From Chloroflexota bacterium (GTDB lineage: Bacteria > Chloroflexota > UBA6077 > CF-72), in contig JAFAPL010000534.1 of the NCBI GenBank assembly GCA_019247135.1, positions 1 to 9,254 of the forward strand: DNA of 9,254 nucleotides, given 5' to 3'. Numbering within the stretch: the first letter of the stretch is position 1; the number at the start of each line of letters is the position of its first letter. The notes beneath the pieces were generated by a model. That model was not told where the DNA came from. It did not search any database and saw only the letters and a program-made list of their open reading frames with translations. Positions 5,583-9,254 of the stretch are shown here, piece by piece. Made by a program: the position numbers and the translations under genes.

Positions 5583-6299
5583 TCAGGCCGCCCCGTTGGT
5601 GTCGTGTTTGGTGAGCGAGTAGCCGATACCCGGGCGCGTGATCACGTAGCGCGGGTTGGACGGCTCGGGCTCAACCTTCTGGCGCAGACGCGCGATATTG
5701 ACCCGCAGCAGGTGCGCCTCGTCGCGGTAGGCCGGGCCCCACACTTTGGTGAGCAGATCGTCCTGGGTCACCACGCGGCCGGCGTTGCGAGCCAGGTACG
5801 CCAGGATGCGGTACTCCGTCGGCGTCAGATTGATCGGTTCACCGCCGCGCAATGCCTGATGCTGAGAAAAGTCGACCGTCAGGTCGCCCGTCGTAAACGA
5901 GGGCGTGGTCGCCTCCTTGGTGTACTGCTTGGCTCGCCGCATCAGGGCTTTCACCCGTGCCAGCAGCTCCGGCGCGCCGAACGGCTTGGTCAGGTAATCG
6001 TCGGCGCCTGCTTCCAGACCAGCGACCTTGTCGTCCTCGGTGTCTTTGGCCGTCAGCATCAGCACCGGGGCGATGCTGAACTCGCGCAGGCGCCGCGTCA
6101 CCTCGCGCCCGTCCAGGCCCGGCATCATGATGTCCAGCACGTACAGGTCGGGCTCTTCCGACTCGGCCTGATGGAGGACACTCGGGCCATCCGCCACGGT
6201 CACCACGCGGTAGTTGGCCAGCTCGAGATTGCGCTGGATCAGCCTGAGCAGACGGGGATCGTCGTCAGCGACGAGAACGGTTTGCTTCTTGATGGTCAT
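5583..6299 (-). CDS. Response regulator, OmpR/PhoB family
   Basis: A DNA-binding transcription regulator activated by phosphoryl transfer from a sensor kinase, almost surely the one encoded directly upstream. Numbered from the chosen ATG: acidic pocket DDD (12-14), phosphoacceptor Asp56 in VLDIMMPGLDG, Thr83 in LMLTAKD, and Tyr102 and Lys105 in DDYLTKPFG. The receiver ends near 122. The C-terminal winged helix (about 135-232) carries INLTPTEYRILAYLARN, the recognition-helix region HLLRVNIARLRQKVE, and the wing YVITRPGIGYSL. At 238 residues it has normal length and all key residues. I chose ATG at 6299 because AGGTG lies just upstream at normal spacing. A GTG at 6305 would add two residues but has a poorly placed ribosome binding site. 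The start lies 35 bp inside the kinase gene, so translational coupling is likely. Target genes cannot be named; resemblance to KdpE/RpaB-like regulators is only general. Confidence 0.96.
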   Translation of the reverse strand: MTIKKQTVLVADDDPRLLRLIQRNLELANYRVVTVADGPSVLHQAESEEPDLYVLDIMMPGLDGREVTRRLREFSIAPVLMLTAKDTEDDKVAGLEAGADDYLTKPFGAPELLARVKALMRRAKQYTKEATTPSFTTGDLTVDFSQHQALRGGEPINLTPTEYRILAYLARNAGRVVTQDDLLTKVWGPAYRDEAHLLRVNIARLRQKVEPEPSNPRYVITRPGIGYSLTKHDTNGAA

Positions 6300-9153
6300 A
6301 AGCACCTTTCGAAGGACTGGAACTCACCGGAGCAGGAACAGTAGCGTCTCCCGCGCCCGCGTGCAGCAGGAGTGGCAAGGTGAAATAGAACGTGCTCCCG
6401 GCACCCTCTCCTTTGCTGTCAGCCCAGATGCGTCCCCCATGCGCTTCGACGAGTCCCTTGCAAATGGCCAGCCCAAGCCCCGTTCCGCCAACACGACGCG
6501 AAACTTCGCCGGCCACTCTGTGAAATCGATCGAAAATTCTGTCCAGCTCTGACCGCGGCATGCCCAGACCCTGGTCGGCGACCGACACGACCAGCTCGCG
6601 CCGCTCGATGTTTGCCTTCACTCCGATGTGCCCACCGTCTGGCGAGTACTTCATCGCGTTGGTGACCAGGTTTTGCAACACCTGGTAGATGCGCTTGTCA
6701 TCGGCGTTCACCCACGGGTCTTCCTCCGGCCATTCGACTTCGAGATCGTGCCGTGTGGTGGACAGTTGAACTTTGCGGACCACCTCGTGCGCCAGGCGGC
6801 CGAGGCGGGTCGGCTCACGGTCGATGCGCAGCACGCCGGCCTCGAGGCGCGACATGTCCAGGAGGTTTTCGATCAGCTCGCGCAGGCGGTCCGCCTCGGA
6901 GTCGATGATCTCGAGGAACTCGCGCTGCTCCTGTTTGCGCAGCTTGTTGCCATACGTGAGCAGAGTGGTGGCGTAACCCTTGATCGACCCGAGCGGGGTG
7001 CGCAGCTCGTGTGAGACGGTGCTCAACAGCTCCGTCTTCATGCGGTCGAGCTCCCTCAGGGCCTCGACCTTGCGGGTCTCTTCCAGCAGGTGGAGGTTGT
7101 CGACAGCCAGTGCGGCATGGTTCGCGAGCGCTACGACGAGTCGCTCTTCGGTTGGCGAAAACGCTTCTTTGAGCCGATTCTCGACGTCGACGACGCCGAC
7201 CACCCGCCGCATGAGCACCATGGGCACGGCGAGCTCGGAACCTTGCGCTTGTTCGCTCGGCTGAACGTCGGGCTCATCGTCGGAGTCGGCCCACGCCAGG
7301 CCTGCTCGGGCCGGCTGGCCGCTCACGAACGCACGCATGGCGAGAGCCGACGGTCGGCGACGGCGGGACGCATCGGCGTGATCTTCGATCACGAGCCGCG
7401 GCGTGCCAGTGACCTCATCGCGCAGCCAGATCGTCGCTGCCGAATAGTTGAGTCGCTCTTTCAAGATCGGCAGGAGTTGCCCGACGATCTCCGCACCCGA
7501 GTGGGCCGCGTGTGCCGACTGGGCGAACTGGTACAGGGCACTCAGCTCCTCGAGTCGACGGCGTTGCAGCGCGTGCTGGTAGGCATTGTCCAACGCGACC
7601 GCCACCTGGGACGCCAGAAGCTCTGCCTTGGCGAGGTCGCGCTGGCCGTAAGCGGTCGGATTCTTCGAATCGACACAGACAAGGACGCCCTGAACTCGGC
7701 CGACGTGCACGACGGGGACGGCCAGCAGCGCCTGTGCTCGCAGGAGCACGTTGAAAAAGCCGTTGCTGAGATTTGCCGTCGGAACGTTGTGGACGATCTC
7801 GGCCGCACCGGTCCGCGCAACGCGCGCTGAGAGCGCCGTGGGGTCGTCGATCGGCAGGCGTCGACGCAGCAGTGACTCCCGTTTCGGCGTCAGCACCTCG
7901 ACGGCTTCGAGCTCGTCAGCCGTGGAGTCGAGCATCCACAACAGCACCGCATCCGCGCCGAGCGCGAGCTGGGCCGCGCGACACACGAGCTCGAGCGTGT
8001 TCTTGCGGTCCAATGCCGCGACGAGCGCGCCGCCGACATCACGCAGTTTTTCTTCGAAGACGCCCGACCGCTCGACGCGCTGCAGCAACTGACGATTCTC
8101 GACCAGCGTGAGTACGAGTCGACTCACGATCAGTCCAAACAGGGCGATCACGCCGAAAAACCCGGTTCGAGTCGCGGCACTGCTGAGCGCCGCCAGCGAC
8201 AACAGCACGATCGCCGCCGCCGCGGCCACAGCAGGCAGGAGGCGCAGGCGCGACTCGGGCGGAGGGTCGTCCGTGTCGACGGTCGATGCGCGACGCCCCA
8301 GCCAGGCCGAGCGCGCCAGACACAGCGACGCGTACAGCGCTACTCCGGGCACCGCGAGGAGCGATGCGCCGTTGACGCCCAGCTGACGCCCGGCATCGCC
8401 GGCGGACTGAGCCGACAGCACGAGCACCGCGCCGAGCAGGTAGGCGTCCGACCCGCGCGGGTCGGCGCGAAGATTCGGTCGCGTGGCAACAGCCACCGCG
8501 TACGCCGCGGCGATAGAAGCGCCGAGAACAGCGGCGGCCGTGATGGACCGTTCAGTCGGCGCGACGAACGCCAGCGCACACAGCGCCACGGTGAAGCCGA
8601 CGATGGCGGCGTCGAGCGCGAGGCACAAGGCGCCGACGGGGGCGCGCAGGCCGTCGCGATACGTTGTGGCCATGGCGACGAGCACGGCCGCGACGCCGAG
8701 CACGATGACGAGCCACGTCAGGTCGGCCGAGACGCCCTCCGCGCCCCGGGCCATCAGCATGAACATGATCGCTGCCGAGGCGACCGCCTGAAGATGCCAG
8801 CGACGGCTCTGGTCTTCGCCGGCTGGCTCGGCCATCGCGACCGCCAGCAGGGCGGAGAAACCTGCCAGCGCCACGGCCGCGATCCAGCTCGCCCAGCGTA
8901 GTGGCGGAGCGTCCAGCATCAGGTCTGACGCGGCCAGCGTCGCCAGGATCAGGACGATAATTCGGGCTCCGGCAGAGGCCCAGCGGCGGCCCTTGTGGGG
9001 TGTCTCAAAGCCGTCACGAACGGCCTCCGGCCGACCGGCACGCAGGCGCTTGTGAACGCGTGGACTCACGGGCCGATGGTGGGGCCGCTGGTGCGGCCTG
9101 TCCGTCGCGACCGGTGGAACGACCGTCAAGGCTGGCGACGAGCGCGGGTCCAT
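6265..9153 (-). CDS. Membrane sensor histidine kinase with two GAF domains
   Basis: A 962-residue sensor kinase that should autophosphorylate on His and pass the phosphate to the adjoining response regulator. Residues 1-60 are a Pro/His/Arg-rich, basic, probably cytoplasmic segment. About ten hydrophobic segments follow between 63 and 350 with short loops, so the signal may be sensed within the membrane. GAF domain 1 (about 372-525) and GAF domain 2 (about 535-690) are joined by helical linkers. HisKA is about 697-775, with the H-box STVSHELRTPLGSIKGY and phospho-site His715. HATPase_c is about 815-930: N-box QNLVTNAMKYS (827-837), G1 DQGLGM (860-865), F-box FDRFHR (874-879), G2 GGTGLGLA (889-896). 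A Pro/Ser tail ends inside the regulator gene. All catalytic boxes are intact. The start is ATG at 9153 with no clear Shine-Dalgarno sequence; a candidate promoter lies so close that the leader would be very short. The ligand is unknown, and I do not recognise the membrane part as a named sensor domain. Confidence 0.95.
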   Translation of the reverse strand: MDPRSSPALTVVPPVATDRPHQRPHHRPVSPRVHKRLRAGRPEAVRDGFETPHKGRRWASAGARIIVLILATLAASDLMLDAPPLRWASWIAAVALAGFSALLAVAMAEPAGEDQSRRWHLQAVASAAIMFMLMARGAEGVSADLTWLVIVLGVAAVLVAMATTYRDGLRAPVGALCLALDAAIVGFTVALCALAFVAPTERSITAAAVLGASIAAAYAVAVATRPNLRADPRGSDAYLLGAVLVLSAQSAGDAGRQLGVNGASLLAVPGVALYASLCLARSAWLGRRASTVDTDDPPPESRLRLLPAVAAAAAIVLLSLAALSSAATRTGFFGVIALFGLIVSRLVLTLVENRQLLQRVERSGVFEEKLRDVGGALVAALDRKNTLELVCRAAQLALGADAVLLWMLDSTADELEAVEVLTPKRESLLRRRLPIDDPTALSARVARTGAAEIVHNVPTANLSNGFFNVLLRAQALLAVPVVHVGRVQGVLVCVDSKNPTAYGQRDLAKAELLASQVAVALDNAYQHALQRRRLEELSALYQFAQSAHAAHSGAEIVGQLLPILKERLNYSAATIWLRDEVTGTPRLVIEDHADASRRRRPSALAMRAFVSGQPARAGLAWADSDDEPDVQPSEQAQGSELAVPMVLMRRVVGVVDVENRLKEAFSPTEERLVVALANHAALAVDNLHLLEETRKVEALRELDRMKTELLSTVSHELRTPLGSIKGYATTLLTYGNKLRKQEQREFLEIIDSEADRLRELIENLLDMSRLEAGVLRIDREPTRLGRLAHEVVRKVQLSTTRHDLEVEWPEEDPWVNADDKRIYQVLQNLVTNAMKYSPDGGHIGVKANIERRELVVSVADQGLGMPRSELDRIFDRFHRVAGEVSRRVGGTGLGLAICKGLVEAHGGRIWADSKGEGAGSTFYFTLPLLLHAGAGDATVPAPVSSSPSKGAYDHQEANRSRR

Positions 9154-9165
9154 GCTGGCAGGACC

Positions 9166-9195
9166 ACTATATGCCCCTCGGGCGACGGGTTTGAA
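9166..9195 (-). promoter_or_regulatory. Candidate promoter of the kinase-regulator operon
   Basis: On the minus strand TTCAAA (9190-9195) and TATAGT (9166-9171) are separated by 18 bases and resemble -35 and -10 boxes (four and five of six consensus bases). The -10 box ends 12 bases before the kinase ATG, so the leader would be about five bases and the transcript nearly leaderless. This fits the absence of a Shine-Dalgarno sequence. Pattern match only. Confidence 0.4.
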
Positions 9196-9226
9196 CGGGC
9201 GTGCTATGAATGGGCGCGCCGCTGGG

Positions 9227-9249
9227 TCGAAGGGGTTGCACCCCTTCGA
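9227..9249. terminator. Perfect 10-bp hairpin upstream of the kinase operon
   Basis: TCGAAGGGGT (9227-9236) and ACCCCTTCGA (9240-9249) form a perfect 10-bp stem with a 3-base loop, TGC. The minus strand shows no U-tract after it, and the plus strand runs out of the window five bases later. It may terminate a neighbouring transcript from outside the window or belong to a dispersed hairpin repeat. It lies upstream of the candidate kinase promoter, so it should not block that gene. Confidence 0.4.
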
Positions 9250-9254
9250 GATCC

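Noticed and set aside
5604..6344. Plus-strand open frame opposite the response regulator
   Set aside because: It is antisense to a gene with all response-regulator residues intact and has no recognisable content.

Overview
The window is GC-rich (above 60% by eye) bacterial chromosomal DNA. Every gene I can support is on the minus strand, so transcription runs from high to low coordinates. Seven protein genes fill almost all of it, and no gene-free stretch exceeds about 170 bases. I see no tRNA, rRNA, CRISPR array, insertion sequence or prophage gene. The style of the two-component system, the archaeal-type ATPase and a xerD-punA neighbourhood suggest a Chloroflexota or related Terrabacteria genome. 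That is inference from protein style, not from a marker gene.

Region A (9254 to 5583): a 962-residue membrane histidine kinase with about ten membrane helices, two GAF domains and a HisKA/HATPase core. Its 3' end overlaps the start of an OmpR/PhoB-family response regulator, so the two are probably translationally coupled. They form a complete sensor-regulator pair behind a candidate promoter at 9166-9195. A perfect 10-bp hairpin lies upstream near the window edge.

Region B (5582 to 4195): a lone archaeal-type AAA+/STAND-like ATPase (COG1672-like) with a C-terminal winged-helix-like part. The short AT-rich patch before it carries an imperfect inverted repeat of two 11-bp arms around a 6-bp centre.

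Region C (4194 to 1513): a tight four-gene cluster. A 75-residue protein of unknown function is followed 34 bp later by a degenerate GNAT-like protein with a Pro/Arg-rich tail. After 15 bp comes a XerC/XerD-type tyrosine recombinase, and then, with a 4-bp GTGA overlap, trimeric-class purine nucleoside phosphorylase. The xerD-punA adjacency recalls the Bacillus subtilis xerD(ripX)-deoB(drm)-punA(pupG) operon, without deoB. The recombinase carries Arg where the catalytic beta-hairpin Lys is expected.

Region D (1343 to 1 and beyond the left edge): a partial multi-pass membrane protein of unknown function, with a predicted extracytoplasmic domain containing a Thr-rich hexapeptide repeat. It has its own strong Shine-Dalgarno sequence and a candidate promoter.

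Nothing here is a clear-cut new multi-gene system. The points most worth a second look are the Lys-to-Arg recombinase, the two unknown proteins cotranscribed with it, the 11-6-11 repeat before the ATPase, and the membrane protein with the Thr repeat.
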